Source: Pseudomonas sp. FP1742 (GTDB lineage: Bacteria > Pseudomonadota > Gammaproteobacteria > Pseudomonadales > Pseudomonadaceae). From it: DNA of 64,000 nt. Made by a program: the position numbers and the translations under genes. The stretch spans positions 2,914,001-2,978,000 of the forward strand of contig NZ_CP117460.1 in the NCBI RefSeq assembly GCF_030687145.1, in the 5' to 3' direction. The notes beneath the pieces were generated by a model. It made no database searches, was not told the origin of the DNA, and was given only the letters and a program-made list of their open reading frames with translations. This document shows, one piece after another, positions 53,309 to 63,024 of this stretch (position 1 is its first letter; each line of letters starts with the position of its first letter).

Positions 53309-54274
53309 TTGAAGACCATCCTTGCCCGACTCGCGACCCTGGCGGTGGTCCTGCTGGCCATCATCCTCGGCTGGTTCGCCTGGGAGCATTACACCCGTGC
53401 CCCCTGGACTCGCGATGCACGGGTGCGCGCCGATGTGGTGACGTTGTCCGCCGATGTCTCGGGGCGCATCGTCAGCCTGAATGTTCAAGACAACCAGCAT
53501 GTCGAGAAGGGCCAGTTGCTGCTGGAGATCGACCCGGCCCGCTATACGCTGGCGGTGGAGCATGCCAGGCGTGCGGTGGAAGTCGCAAAAGCCACGCTGG
53601 GCCAGTCGCAAGCGACGATTGTCTCCAGCGAAGCGCTGCTCAGGCAGCGCCAAAGCGAAGAGCAGCGCCGTCGAACCCTTAAACAGCGCTTCGCGATCTC
53701 CGGCGAAGAGTGGGAAAAATCCAGCACCGAAGTGGCGGTGGCGCAGGCGGAGGTGTTGCGCAATCAGGCCAATCTGGGCCTGGCACAAGCCAACGTGCAG
53801 TTGGCGATCGCGGCATTGACCCAGGCCGAACTGGACTTGCAGCGCACACGGGTCGCAGCGCCTGTCAGCGGTTATGTGACCAACCTGTTGACGCGTCAGG
53901 GGGATTACGCCACGGCCGGAGGGGCGTTGTTGGCTCTGGTGGACAGCGACTCGTTTTATATCAGCGGCTACTTTGAAGAAACCAAGCTGCCGCGAATCGC
54001 GGAGGGCGATCGGGTCAGGGTCGAGTTGATGAGCGGTGAAACCTTCGGTGGCACCGTACAAAGCATCGCTTTTGCTATCGCCGACCGCGAGAACTCACCG
54101 GGCAGTCGTCTGCTGGCCAACATCAACCCCAGTTACACCTGGGTCAAACTGGCGCAACGGGTGCCGGTGCGGATTCAGATCGACGCCGACTTTATCGCCA
54201 AAAACCGCCTGCGTGCCGGGACCACGGCCACGGTGACCGTCATGGAAAACCGGGATAATCAGGCAACCCACTAA
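53309..54274 (+). CDS. HlyD-family periplasmic adaptor (AaeA-like)
   Basis: 321 residues from a TTG at 53309 (MKTILARLATLAVVLLAIIL), 4 bp after the DUF1656 stop; GGGAG lies upstream. One N-terminal membrane anchor, then barrel-sandwich halves (VVTLSADVSGRIVSLNVQDN and RVAAPVSGYVTNLLTRQG) around an alpha-helical hairpin. Links the FUSC pump to an outer-membrane channel. No TolC-like gene belongs to this operon. Last gene; ends before the MexEF-OprN terminator. Confidence 0.9.
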   Translation: MKTILARLATLAVVLLAIILGWFAWEHYTRAPWTRDARVRADVVTLSADVSGRIVSLNVQDNQHVEKGQLLLEIDPARYTLAVEHARRAVEVAKATLGQSQATIVSSEALLRQRQSEEQRRRTLKQRFAISGEEWEKSSTEVAVAQAEVLRNQANLGLAQANVQLAIAALTQAELDLQRTRVAAPVSGYVTNLLTRQGDYATAGGALLALVDSDSFYISGYFEETKLPRIAEGDRVRVELMSGETFGGTVQSIAFAIADRENSPGSRLLANINPSYTWVKLAQRVPVRIQIDADFIAKNRLRAGTTATVTVMENRDNQATH

Positions 54275-54283
54275 CCCCACAAA

Positions 54284-54299
54284 GGCCCGCTCCCACAGG
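54284..54299. repeat. Partial REP core
   Basis: AGGCCCGCTCCCACAGG just after the adaptor stop matches half a REP unit. No inverted partner was found nearby, so this is a degenerate single. Confidence 0.4.
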
Positions 54300-54322
54300 G
54301 AATGTGTTGAATTAAATACCGA

Positions 54323-54358
54323 CAAAAAAAAGCCCCGCGACCGAACGAGGCGCGGGGC
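54323..54358 (-). terminator. Intrinsic terminator of mexEF-oprN
   Basis: GCCCCGCG (54332-54339) pairs with CGCGGGGC (54351-54358). On the minus strand the stem is followed by eight T (54323-54330). It lies 47 bp past the oprN-like stop. A-run on the other side may also let it act for the convergent efflux operon. Confidence 0.9.
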
Positions 54359-54404
54359 AAAAAATTGGTTGGGTTGCGGCCAACCAAAGGGGCTCTTTAC
54401 AGCA

Positions 54405-55826
54405 TTACTTGCTGGCGACTGTCTCTGGCTGCCAGCCGCCGCCGAGGGCTTTGTAGATCGCGACGATGCCGCGATACAAATCGACTTCGGCCTGGGCCTG
54501 GGTGTCTTCGGCGGCCAGGCGCTCACGCTGGGCATCGAGCAGGACGAGGAAGTCCACGGTGCCTTCGCGGTAACGAATTTGGGCCAGGTCCGCAGCGGCG
54601 CGGCTTGATTCGCTTTGGCGTATCAGCGAGATCAGGCGCTGCTGACGTTTGCCGTAATCACTGAAGGCGTTCTCCGACTCTTCCAGGGCCAGCAATACGT
54701 GCTGCTCATAGGTCGCCAGGGCACCTTCGGCTTCAGCATCGGCGCCGCGCAAACGGGCCCGCACGCTGCCCAGGTCGAACGCCGCCCAGGTAATGCTTGG
54801 GCCCAGCGCCCAGGCGTTGGCTGCCGACGAGCCGATTTGCGAACCGCGCCCGGCAGTCCAGCCAAGAAAACCGCTGAGGCTCACCCGAGGGAACAAATCA
54901 GCCTTGGCCACGCCGATGCGGGCGGTGGCAGCCGCCAATTTGCGTTCGGCGCTGCGGATGTCCGGACGCCGTTGCAACAGCTCGCCCGGATCACCAATGG
55001 GCAGTGCCTTGGCGATCGCCGGCAAGTCTTTTGGACTGAGGTCGACGCTCAGTTTGTCCGGACGTTCACCCAACAGGGTGGCGATGCGGTTGCGCTGACG
55101 CACTTGCTCCGCCTGCAGTTGCGGCACGCTGGCTTCGACAGACGCCAGGCGCGCATCGGCTCGCACCACGTCCAGTTGATCGCCGACACCTGCATCACGC
55201 AGGCTTTCGGTGATCTTGCGTGACTCTTGCTGGTTGTTCAGGTTGGCCAGGGCGATCTTTTCCCGCAGTTGTGCGCCGCGCAGTTGGCCATAAGCGTCCA
55301 CCAGTTCGGCAATCATGGTGACTTGCAGTTGGTAGAGATCGGCTTCGACCGCCTGCTGTTCAGCGTCGCTGGATTCCAGGTTGCGCTGGATGCGACCGAA
55401 CAGGTCCAGTTCCCAGGCCATGTCCAGACCCAGGTCATAGCGTTCGCTGTTGACCCGTTTAGTGGTCTGGCCGGGAATCTGCCCCTTGGCCAGATCACTG
55501 CTCGCGCGGCTGGTGATGGTCGGCATGGCGTCATTGCTGGCGTCATCGCGAATCGCCCGGGCCGCTTTCCAGCGGGCGAAGGCCACGCGCAAATCACGGT
55601 TGCCTTGCAGCGATTTCGTCACCAACTGATTGAGGGTCGGATCGTCGAACTGCTGCCACCAGATGCCTTCGAAACGGGCGCGGTCGAAGTTCTTCTGACC
55701 GGCGCTGCCATCGGTGGCGGCCGTGATGTTGGCCGCCTCGGTGGCTGGGGTTTTGTAGTCCGGGCCGACGGCACAGGCGCTCAGCGCCAGTACCAGCAGG
55801 CTCGGCAGGAAGGCTTTCAGGCTCAT
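54405..55826 (-). CDS. oprN: RND outer-membrane channel lipoprotein, OprN-like
   Basis: 473 residues. Lipoprotein signal (LPSLLVLALSACAVGPDY, acylated Cys18). Two outer-membrane efflux repeats with the periplasmic coiled-coil helices (LLQRRPDIRSAERKLAAATA marks the second). Forms the trimeric channel for MexEF. Starts 4 bp inside the mexF end. Confidence 0.92.
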   Translation of the reverse strand: MSLKAFLPSLLVLALSACAVGPDYKTPATEAANITAATDGSAGQKNFDRARFEGIWWQQFDDPTLNQLVTKSLQGNRDLRVAFARWKAARAIRDDASNDAMPTITSRASSDLAKGQIPGQTTKRVNSERYDLGLDMAWELDLFGRIQRNLESSDAEQQAVEADLYQLQVTMIAELVDAYGQLRGAQLREKIALANLNNQQESRKITESLRDAGVGDQLDVVRADARLASVEASVPQLQAEQVRQRNRIATLLGERPDKLSVDLSPKDLPAIAKALPIGDPGELLQRRPDIRSAERKLAAATARIGVAKADLFPRVSLSGFLGWTAGRGSQIGSSAANAWALGPSITWAAFDLGSVRARLRGADAEAEGALATYEQHVLLALEESENAFSDYGKRQQRLISLIRQSESSRAAADLAQIRYREGTVDFLVLLDAQRERLAAEDTQAQAEVDLYRGIVAIYKALGGGWQPETVASK

Positions 55827-58800
55827 TGTTGCGCCTCCAGTTGCTTTTCCAATTTCAGCGCCTTGGCCGCTTTGCGCTGCTCACCGCGCTCCACGAAGTT
55901 GCGAATCAGTACGTAGAACACCGGCGTCAGCAGCAGACCGAAGAAGGTTACCCCGAGCATCCCGGAGAACACCGCCACACCCATGGCATGACGCATTTCG
56001 GCACCGGCACCGCTGGAGAAGACCAGAGGCACAACACCCATGATGAACGCGAAGGAGGTCATCAGGATCGGCCGCAGACGCAGACGGCAAGCTTCCAGTA
56101 CCGCTGCCAGCGGGCCGAGGCCTTCTTGCTGTTTATCCTTGGCAAACTCGACGATCAGAATCGCGTTCTTGCATGCAAGTCCCACCAGTACGATCAAGCC
56201 GATCTGGGTAAAGATGTTGTTGTCGCCGCCCGAGGCAATCACCCCGGTAATGGCCGACAGCAGGGTCATCGGTACGATCAGGATCACCGCCAGCGGCAGG
56301 CTCCAGCTTTCGTATTGAGCCGCGAGTACCAGGAACGCCAGCAGTACGCAGAGCGGGAACACGAACAGCGCGGTGTTGCCGGACAGAATCTGCTGGTAGG
56401 TCAGGTCGGTCCACTCGTAGGTCATGCCGTTCGGAAGTTCATCCTTGAGCAGTTTCTCGATGGCTTTCTGGGCTTGGCCGGAGCTGTAGCCTGGGGCTGC
56501 CGCACCGTTGATTTCAGCGGTGATGAAGCCGTTGTAGTGCATCACGCGGTCTGGCCCGGAGGTGTCGCTGACCTTGATGAAGGTCGCCAACGGGATCATC
56601 TCGCCGCGGTTGTTACGCACTTTCAGTTGACCGATCTGGTCCGATTCGAGGCGGAACTGTTGCTCGGCCTGAACGTTGACCTGATAGGTGCGACCGAAGC
56701 GGTTGAAGTCGTTGGCATACAACGAACCCAGGTAGATCTGCAGGGTGTCGAAGATGTCGCTGACGGCCACGCCGTGGGTCTTGGCTTTTTCCCGGTCGAT
56801 GGCGGCATCGACTTGCGGCACGTTCACGGTGTAACTGGTGAACAGACCGGCCAGTTCCGGCACGCTGCGGCTCTTGGCGATGATGTTCATGGTTTCTTTG
56901 TACAGCTCGTCATAGCCCAGGTTGCCCCGGTCTTCGATCTGCAGGCGGAAACCACCAATGGTCCCCAGGCCTTGTACCGGCGGTGGCGGGAAGATCGCCA
57001 TGTAGGCTTCCTGAATCCCGGCGTACTGGCCGTTCAACGCACCGGCAATCGCACCGGCGGACATGCTCGGATCCTTACGCTCGTCGAAAGGCTTCAGGGT
57101 GACGAACACGATGCCGGCGTTAGGGCTGTTGGTGAAACCGTTGATCGACAGGCCGGGGAAGGCCACCGCGCTTTCCACGCCAGGCTGTTTCAGGGCCAGG
57201 TCGGACATGCGCTTGATCACGTCTTCGGTACGGTCCAGGCTCGCGGCATCCGGTAGTTGCGCGAAGGCCACCAGGTATTGCTTGTCCTGGCCGGGTACGA
57301 AACCGGTCGGGGTGTTGGAGAACCCGAAGAAGGTCAACACCATCAGGCCTGCGTACAGCAGCAGGGCAATACCGCTGCTGCGGATAACCCGGCCCACGGT
57401 GCCGACATAGCCGTGGCTGGCCTTGTCAAAGAAACGGTTGAACGGACGGAACAGCCAGCCACCGAAGATCTTGTCCAGCACCTTGGAGAAGCGGTCCTTT
57501 GGCGCGTCATGGCTCTTGAGCAACACGGCGGCCAGTGCTGGCGACAAGGTCAGCGAGTTGAAAGCCGAGATCACGGTCGAAATCGCAATCGTCAGGGCAA
57601 ACTGTTTGTAGAACTGCCCGGTCAAGCCGGAGATGAACGCGGCCGGGATAAACACCGCACACAGCACCAGCGCCGTCGCGATGATCGGACCGGTCACTTC
57701 ACGCATCGCACGCTTGGTGGCTTCCACAGGGGTTAACCCGAGCCCGATGTTTCGCTCGACGTTCTCCACCACCACAATCGCATCGTCGACCACGATACCG
57801 ATGGCCAGTACCAGTCCGAACAGCGACAGGGCGTTCAGCGAGAAGCCGAACAGGTGCATCACGGCAAACGTACCGATCAGCGAAACCGGCACCGCCACCA
57901 ACGGGATGATCGAGGCGCGCCAGGTTTGCAGGAACAGGATCACCACCAGCACAACCAGGATCAGTGCTTCGAAGAGGGTGTGAACCACCGCCTCGATGGA
58001 GCCGCGCACGAAGATCGTCGGGTCATAAACAATGCTGAAGTCCATGCCTTCCGGGAAGTTCTTCTTCAGTTCGGCCATTTTCGCCCGAACGTCGTTGGAG
58101 ATCTGAATTGCGTTGGAGCCCGGGCGCTGGAAGATCGGGATCGCCACCGCCGGTTGGTTGTTCAGCAAGGAGCGCAGGGCGTATTGGCTGGAGCCGAGTT
58201 CGACACGAGCGATGTCTTTGAGGCGAGTGATTTCACCATTTTCGCCAGAGCGAATGATGATGTTCTCGAACTCTTCCTCGGACACCAGACGGCCTTGGGT
58301 ATTGACCGACAGCTGGAATGCCGTGGCATTCGGCGCAGGCGGAGCACCCAGGGCACCGGCCGCCACTTGACGGTTCTGTTCACGAATCGCGGTGACCACA
58401 TCGGTGGCGGTCAGGTTGCGCGAAGCGGTCTTGTTCGGATCGAGCCACACCCGCAGCGAGTAATCGCCCATGCCGAACAGCTGCACATCACCGACACCGC
58501 CCAGACGCGCCAGCTCATCCTTGATGTTGAGCAAGGCGTAGTTGGACAGGTAGAGCATGTCGTAGCGTTTGTCCGGCGAGGTCAAGTGCACAACCATGGT
58601 CAGGTCGGGCGATGCCTTGTCGACGGTGATACCGATGCGCGTCACTTCCTCGGGAAGTTTCGGCTCGGACCGGGTCACGCGGTTCTGCACTTGTACCTGC
58701 GCGTTGTCCAGGTCGGTGCCCAGGGCGAAGGTGATGGTCAGGGTGATCTTGCCGTCAGCAGTGGACTGCGAGGACATGTACAGCATGTTCTCGACGCCGG

Positions 58801-59014
58801 TGATGGCTTGCTCCAGCGGAGCGGCCACGGTTTCACCGATGACCTTAGGGTTGGCGCCCGGGAAGTTGGCGCGGACCACCACAGTCGGTGGCACCACTTC
58901 CGGGTATTCGCTGATCGGCAACTGGAACAGCGAGATCGCGCCGGCGATCAGGATCAGCAGCGACAGCACCGCTGCGAAGATCGGCCGTGAAATGAAGAAT
59001 TGGGAGAAATTCAT
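55823..59014 (-). CDS. mexF: RND multidrug transporter MexF
   Basis: 1063 residues, twelve helices and two large periplasmic loops. Starts MNFSQFFISRPIFAAVLSLL; helix 4 has GIVVDDAIVVVENVERN with the proton-relay Asp pair; FPPPPVQGLGTIGGF is in the drug-binding loop and GLACKNAILIVEFAKD carries the relay Lys. Sequence closely follows P. aeruginosa MexF. Exports chloramphenicol, fluoroquinolones, trimethoprim and quorum-signal precursors (known for the family). Follows mexE after 15 bp. Confidence 0.95.
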   Translation of the reverse strand: MNFSQFFISRPIFAAVLSLLILIAGAISLFQLPISEYPEVVPPTVVVRANFPGANPKVIGETVAAPLEQAITGVENMLYMSSQSTADGKITLTITFALGTDLDNAQVQVQNRVTRSEPKLPEEVTRIGITVDKASPDLTMVVHLTSPDKRYDMLYLSNYALLNIKDELARLGGVGDVQLFGMGDYSLRVWLDPNKTASRNLTATDVVTAIREQNRQVAAGALGAPPAPNATAFQLSVNTQGRLVSEEEFENIIIRSGENGEITRLKDIARVELGSSQYALRSLLNNQPAVAIPIFQRPGSNAIQISNDVRAKMAELKKNFPEGMDFSIVYDPTIFVRGSIEAVVHTLFEALILVVLVVILFLQTWRASIIPLVAVPVSLIGTFAVMHLFGFSLNALSLFGLVLAIGIVVDDAIVVVENVERNIGLGLTPVEATKRAMREVTGPIIATALVLCAVFIPAAFISGLTGQFYKQFALTIAISTVISAFNSLTLSPALAAVLLKSHDAPKDRFSKVLDKIFGGWLFRPFNRFFDKASHGYVGTVGRVIRSSGIALLLYAGLMVLTFFGFSNTPTGFVPGQDKQYLVAFAQLPDAASLDRTEDVIKRMSDLALKQPGVESAVAFPGLSINGFTNSPNAGIVFVTLKPFDERKDPSMSAGAIAGALNGQYAGIQEAYMAIFPPPPVQGLGTIGGFRLQIEDRGNLGYDELYKETMNIIAKSRSVPELAGLFTSYTVNVPQVDAAIDREKAKTHGVAVSDIFDTLQIYLGSLYANDFNRFGRTYQVNVQAEQQFRLESDQIGQLKVRNNRGEMIPLATFIKVSDTSGPDRVMHYNGFITAEINGAAAPGYSSGQAQKAIEKLLKDELPNGMTYEWTDLTYQQILSGNTALFVFPLCVLLAFLVLAAQYESWSLPLAVILIVPMTLLSAITGVIASGGDNNIFTQIGLIVLVGLACKNAILIVEFAKDKQQEGLGPLAAVLEACRLRLRPILMTSFAFIMGVVPLVFSSGAGAEMRHAMGVAVFSGMLGVTFFGLLLTPVFYVLIRNFVERGEQRKAAKALKLEKQLEAQQ

Positions 59015-59029
59015 CGGAGTAATTGCCCC

Positions 59030-60283
59030 TTAACCGCGTGGAGTCGCAGCAGCCACTTTCACAACCGTACCCGGCGCAACCTTGGCAGGTGCGACTTGGG
59101 GCAGGTTGCTGGCTTCCAGCGCTTGTCGTTGTTGTGCGAGGGCCGCGAGGGTTTCCTTGCTGGCCATCGGAATCACCTCAGGGGTGACCGGTGAGCCAGG
59201 ACGAACCCGTTGCAAGCCCTTGACGATGATGGTGTCGTCCTTGTTCAGGCCGCTGCGCACGATGCGCAAACCTTCGATCTTCGGACCCAGTTCGACGGGG
59301 CGGTAAGCCGTTTTGTTGTCGGCATCCATCACCAGCACGAACTTTTTACCCAGGTCGGTACCCACTGCTTCGTCGTTGATCAGTACCGCGGAGTAAGTGC
59401 CGCTGCCCACCAGTTTCAGGCGTGCATAAAGGCCCGGGGTGTAGCTGCCATCGCTGTTGTCGAACACCGCACGACCGCGGATGGTGCCGGTCTTCGGGTT
59501 GACCTGGTTGTCGACGAAGTTCATCTGGCCCTGGTGCGGGTTGCCGTCTTCATTGGACAGACCCATGTAAACCGGGGTGGTGGCGCCGCGTTGACCCTGG
59601 CGGGCGAGCTGGTTGTACTTGAGGAACACGCGCTCGTCGGCATCGAAGTAGGCGTAGACCTTGTCGGTGGACACCACGCTGGTCAGGGCGGTGGTATCGG
59701 CGGTCACAAGGTTGCCGGCGGTGATTTCCGCCCGGCTGACGCGACCGCTGATAGGCGCAGTCACGCGGGTGAAGCTCAGGTTCAGTTTGGCCAGGTCCAG
59801 TTGTGCCTGAAGCGCGCCGACGGCGGCGCGAGCTTCTTGAGCAGCGCTGGTGCGCGAGTCGGCGAGTTCGGCGGAAATCGCGTTGCTGGTGCGCAGACGT
59901 TCGCCGCGTTGGGCTTCGTTTTCGCTGCGGGTGGCTGTGGCGCGAGCTTGCGCAACCAGGGCTTCGAGGCGGCGGACCTCAGCCTGGAACGGACGCGGGT
60001 CGATCTGGAACAACAGATCGCCTTTCTTGACCAATGCGCCTTCGGTGAAGGTTACGTCATCGATCTGGCCGGAGACCCGTGGACGAATCTCAACCGTTTC
60101 CGGCGCTTCAAGGCGCCCGGTGAATTCGTCCCACTCGTTGACCGGTTGCTCCAGCACCTTGGCCACACTGACTTTCGCCGCGGGCATGGTGGCGGCAGCG
60201 TCCGGAGTCTTGCCGCAGGCGCTCATCACCATCACGGCCAACAGGGCCAAGGGGAAGCGCAAATGTTTGAATGACTGTTCCAT
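59030..60283 (-). CDS. mexE: RND periplasmic adaptor MexE
   Basis: 417 residues from the ATG at 60281-60283. Lipoprotein signal (LALLAVMVMSACGKTPDA). Membrane-fusion layout: EIRPRVSGQIDDVTFTEGAL barrel half, helical hairpin (VRRLEALVAQARATATRSE), FTRVTAPISGRVSRAEITAG other half, beta-barrel and membrane-proximal domains after. First gene of mexEF-oprN; a MexT-box-like site lies 75-98 bp upstream. Confidence 0.94.
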   Translation of the reverse strand: MEQSFKHLRFPLALLAVMVMSACGKTPDAAATMPAAKVSVAKVLEQPVNEWDEFTGRLEAPETVEIRPRVSGQIDDVTFTEGALVKKGDLLFQIDPRPFQAEVRRLEALVAQARATATRSENEAQRGERLRTSNAISAELADSRTSAAQEARAAVGALQAQLDLAKLNLSFTRVTAPISGRVSRAEITAGNLVTADTTALTSVVSTDKVYAYFDADERVFLKYNQLARQGQRGATTPVYMGLSNEDGNPHQGQMNFVDNQVNPKTGTIRGRAVFDNSDGSYTPGLYARLKLVGSGTYSAVLINDEAVGTDLGKKFVLVMDADNKTAYRPVELGPKIEGLRIVRSGLNKDDTIIVKGLQRVRPGSPVTPEVIPMASKETLAALAQQRQALEASNLPQVAPAKVAPGTVVKVAAATPRG

Positions 60284-60357
60284 GGATGCATCCGCCAATG
60301 TATTGAGATGGGCGGATAATGCTTGGCGGGGTGGTATCGCACGAATCGAATGGGGCG

Positions 60358-60381
60358 AAGGTAACTATCATTCGGAATGAT
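60358..60381 (-). promoter_or_regulatory. MexT-box-like site upstream of mexE
   Basis: On the minus strand: ATCA, 5 nt, AATGAT, 4 nt, ACCTT. The reported MexT (nod-box-type) consensus is ATCA-N5-GTCGAT-N4-ACYAT; the outer halves and spacing fit, the middle is weaker. Confidence 0.55.
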
Positions 60382-60499
60382 ATAAGCTCAAGGCGAGCCC
60401 TCTAGCATGCACCTTCCGTTAGTGGGCTATCAAATGAAATGATGACAATTGTGTGTTGCGGGGAGTGCAAAGGTCTGGCTTGAAGCTGTGTCGCGGCCA

Positions 60500-60572
60500 T
60501 CGCGAGCAGGCTCGCTCCACGGGAGATTTCATTAACACCACGAATCCCTGTGGGAGCGGGCTTGCCCGCGAA
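60500..60572. repeat. REPIN between mexE and mexT
   Basis: Units 60500-60520 (TCGCGAGCAGGCTCGCTCC) and 60549-60572 (TGTGGGAGCGGGCTTGCCCG...) in inverse orientation. It follows the mexT stop; the left arm is diverged from the right. Confidence 0.8.
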
Positions 60573-60602
60573 GAGGTCATCAGCCTCAATACAAAATCCG
60601 GA

Positions 60603-61520
60603 TCAAGCCAGGCTATCCGGATCCCCGAAAAACATCTGAATCCGCGACCGTAACCACCGCTCACCCGGATCATTGTCCTGCGACCCGCGCCAGGCCATGT
60701 GCAATTCAAAGCTGCGCACCGGCAACGGCGGGTCCTCTGCCCGAACACCACCGGCCGCGGTCAACGCTTCGGCGGTATAGTCCGGGACGGTGGCCACGAT
60801 ATCGGTGCCGCTGATCAGTGTGCTCAACCCGTTGAACTGCGGCACTGCCAGCACGACATGCCGTTTGCGCCCCAGCTTCTCCAGCTCTTCATCTATAAAG
60901 CCGCTCAGGTCGCCCGCGAACGACACCAGCGCGTGGGGGCGGGCGCAGAAGTCATCCAGACTCAACGGCCCCGGCACCGTGTCGGCGCGCAACAGTTTCG
61001 GCATGCTGCGGCGCAATACCTTGCGCTTGGCGTTGGCCGGCAGGTCGGCGGTGTAGCTGACGCCGATGGAAATTTCGCCCGAGGCCAGCAGGCTCGGCAT
61101 CAGAATGTAGTTGGCCCGACGCACCACCAGCACGATACCCGGTGCCTCGGCGCGCAGCCGCTTGAGCAGCATCGGCAGCAGCGCGAACTCGACATCGTCC
61201 GACAGGCCGATGCGAAACACCGCGGTGCTGGTCGCCGGGTCGAACTCTGCCGCGCGACTGACTGCGGTGGAAATCGAATCCAGGGCCGGCGAGAGCAGGG
61301 CGAAGATTTCCACCGCCCGGGCGGAAGGCTCCATGCTGCGGCCGGTGCGCACGAACAGCGGGTCATCGAACAGCCCGCGCAGGCGCGAGAGCGCCGCGCT
61401 GATGGCCGGCTGGCCGAGGAACAGTTTCTCCGCAGCGCGGGTCACGCTGCGTTCGTGCATCAGTGTTTCGAAGACGATCAACAGGTTCAGGTCGACACGA
61501 CGCAGGTCATTACGATTCAT
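60603..61520 (-). CDS. mexT: LysR-family activator MexT
   Basis: 305 residues from the ATG at 61518-61520. Begins MNRNDLRRVDLNLLIVFETL as in P. aeruginosa MexT (304 aa); winged helix-turn-helix at 20-80 (VTRAAEKLFLGQPAISAALS), then the periplasmic-binding-fold sensor (FRIGLSDDVEF, RPHALVSFAGDLSGFIDEEL). The frame is intact, with none of the 8-bp insertion seen in silent P. aeruginosa mexT. Activates mexEF-oprN and mexS. Divergent from mexS. Confidence 0.93.
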   Translation of the reverse strand: MNRNDLRRVDLNLLIVFETLMHERSVTRAAEKLFLGQPAISAALSRLRGLFDDPLFVRTGRSMEPSARAVEIFALLSPALDSISTAVSRAAEFDPATSTAVFRIGLSDDVEFALLPMLLKRLRAEAPGIVLVVRRANYILMPSLLASGEISIGVSYTADLPANAKRKVLRRSMPKLLRADTVPGPLSLDDFCARPHALVSFAGDLSGFIDEELEKLGRKRHVVLAVPQFNGLSTLISGTDIVATVPDYTAEALTAAGGVRAEDPPLPVRSFELHMAWRGSQDNDPGERWLRSRIQMFFGDPDSLA

Positions 61521-61687
61521 CTGGAGTCCTGGCAGATTCAGCAAACTTGACGTGAGCGACCATATGAGAACAATGGCCGGCATGAATCTTACGGGGAAAG
61601 ACTGGTACTCTGCACAGGGTAATTCAGTTTTTCCTGAAAGGCTGCTTCGGTTTTAACGGCATTTGATGATGTCGCCGTCGCTGCGGA

Positions 61688-61711
61688 ATCAATGACAGGC
61701 ATGTCGACTAT
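61688..61711 (+). promoter_or_regulatory. MexT-box-like site upstream of mexS
   Basis: ATCA, 5 nt, AGGCAT, 4 nt, ACTAT. The two outer blocks match the MexT consensus (ATCA and ACYAT) exactly with exact spacing; the middle block keeps only AT. It lies 78 bp before the mexS start and in the mexT-mexS intergenic region. Confidence 0.55.
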
Positions 61712-61788
61712 TAATAGCCACTGATGGTCTTGGGTAGAAAGCCCAGATAGAGTTCAGGGCATTAGAGGTTACTTTGACGAGGTTTGCG

Positions 61789-62811
61789 ATGTCCCGCACG
61801 ATCCGTTTTCACAAGTTTGGTCCGGCCGAGGTGCTCAAATGCGAAGAGCATGCGACCGCTCTGCCTGCGCCGGGCGAAGTGCAGGTGCGTGTCGAGGCGA
61901 TTGGCATCAGCTGGTACGACATTCTCTGGCGCCAGAACCTGGCTTCGTCCCATGCTCGCCTGCCTTCAGGCCTGGGTCATGAAATGGCCGGCGTGGTCAC
62001 GGCGCTCGGCGAGGGCGTCGATGACCTGGCCATCGGTGACAAGGTCGCCAGCTTCCCGGCCGAAAGCCCCAACGACTATCCGGTCTACGGTGAACAGATC
62101 GTTCTGCCGCGTTCGGCTCTGACCCGCTACCCGGACGTGCTCAGTCCGGTCGAAGCCAGCGTGCACTACACACCGTTGTTGATTGCCTATTTTGCTTATG
62201 CCGATCTGGCTCGCGTCAAGCCCGGGCAATTCGCTCTGGTAACCGACGCCAGTCACTGCGCCGGGCCGTCGTTCGTGCAGTTGGGCAAAGCCCTCGGCGT
62301 GCGAGTGATCGCTGCGACCAAAACCGCGGACGAGCGTGAGTATCTGCTGTCGCTGGGTGCCGAGAAAGTCATCGTCACTGAAGAAGAAGATCTGCTGATG
62401 CGGATCAACAAAATTACCGACAACCGCGGTGTGGATGTGGTGTTCGATGGCCTGGGTGGTCCGCAGATGTCACTGCTCGGCGATGTGCTCGCACCTCGCG
62501 GCAGCCTGGTGCTCTATGGCCTGCAAGGCGGTAACCAGACCCCATTCCCGGCCTGTGCGGCGTTCCAGAAAAACATTCAGTTCTTCGTGCACTGCATCGG
62601 CAACTTCACCGGCAAGCCGGAACTGGGCATCCTCCAGGATCAGGCTGCGTTGCAACGCGCCCTGCGCGACATCAACCAGTTGACCGCGGACCGTGTGCTG
62701 CTACCGCTCAAGACTCGGGTCTTCCCGTTTTCCGAGTTTGTCCAAGCGCATCGCTATATGGATGAATGCCCATGTCGCGAACGGGTCGCCCTGAAGGTCG
62801 AACCTGCCTGA
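61789..62811 (+). CDS. mexS: MexS-type quinone oxidoreductase / zinc-less alcohol dehydrogenase
   Basis: 340 residues from the ATG at 61789 (GAGG upstream). Medium-chain dehydrogenase/reductase fold: GroES-like N-terminus (PGEVQVRVEAIGISWYDILW, GLGHEMAGVVTALGEG), NADPH-binding part (ALVTDASHCAGPSFVQLGKA, where the usual GxGxxG is altered) and GVDVVFDGLGGPQMSLLGDV. Position and length match MexS, whose loss in P. aeruginosa activates MexT by electrophile stress. Confidence 0.92.
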   Translation: MSRTIRFHKFGPAEVLKCEEHATALPAPGEVQVRVEAIGISWYDILWRQNLASSHARLPSGLGHEMAGVVTALGEGVDDLAIGDKVASFPAESPNDYPVYGEQIVLPRSALTRYPDVLSPVEASVHYTPLLIAYFAYADLARVKPGQFALVTDASHCAGPSFVQLGKALGVRVIAATKTADEREYLLSLGAEKVIVTEEEDLLMRINKITDNRGVDVVFDGLGGPQMSLLGDVLAPRGSLVLYGLQGGNQTPFPACAAFQKNIQFFVHCIGNFTGKPELGILQDQAALQRALRDINQLTADRVLLPLKTRVFPFSEFVQAHRYMDECPCRERVALKVEPA

Positions 62812-62848
62812 GCTCCTCGCATGAGCCTCTTTGTATAACCCGTTCTGG

Positions 62849-62876
62849 AAAAGTCCGTGCAACCACGGACTTTTCT
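62849..62876 (+). terminator. Intrinsic terminator of mexS
   Basis: AAAAGTCCGTG (62849-62859) pairs with CACGGACTTTT (62864-62874), 4-nt loop, ending in the T-run. 38 bp past the stop; symmetric, so it may work both ways. Confidence 0.9.
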
Positions 62877-63024
62877 GCGGTCGACACCTCCTCAACGAGA
62901 CATCCCATGGGTCCTTCTGTGGGTCGGTTCAGCAACTGAACTGGTTTTTGCTCTCGATCTGTATCTTCTAATCATTATGTAAGCCCTGATAATTGAATGA
63001 TTATTTCATCTCAAGGAAAGAGTC

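Noticed and set aside
55826..57256. 476-codon plus-strand frame over mexF
   Set aside because: Shadow of mexF.
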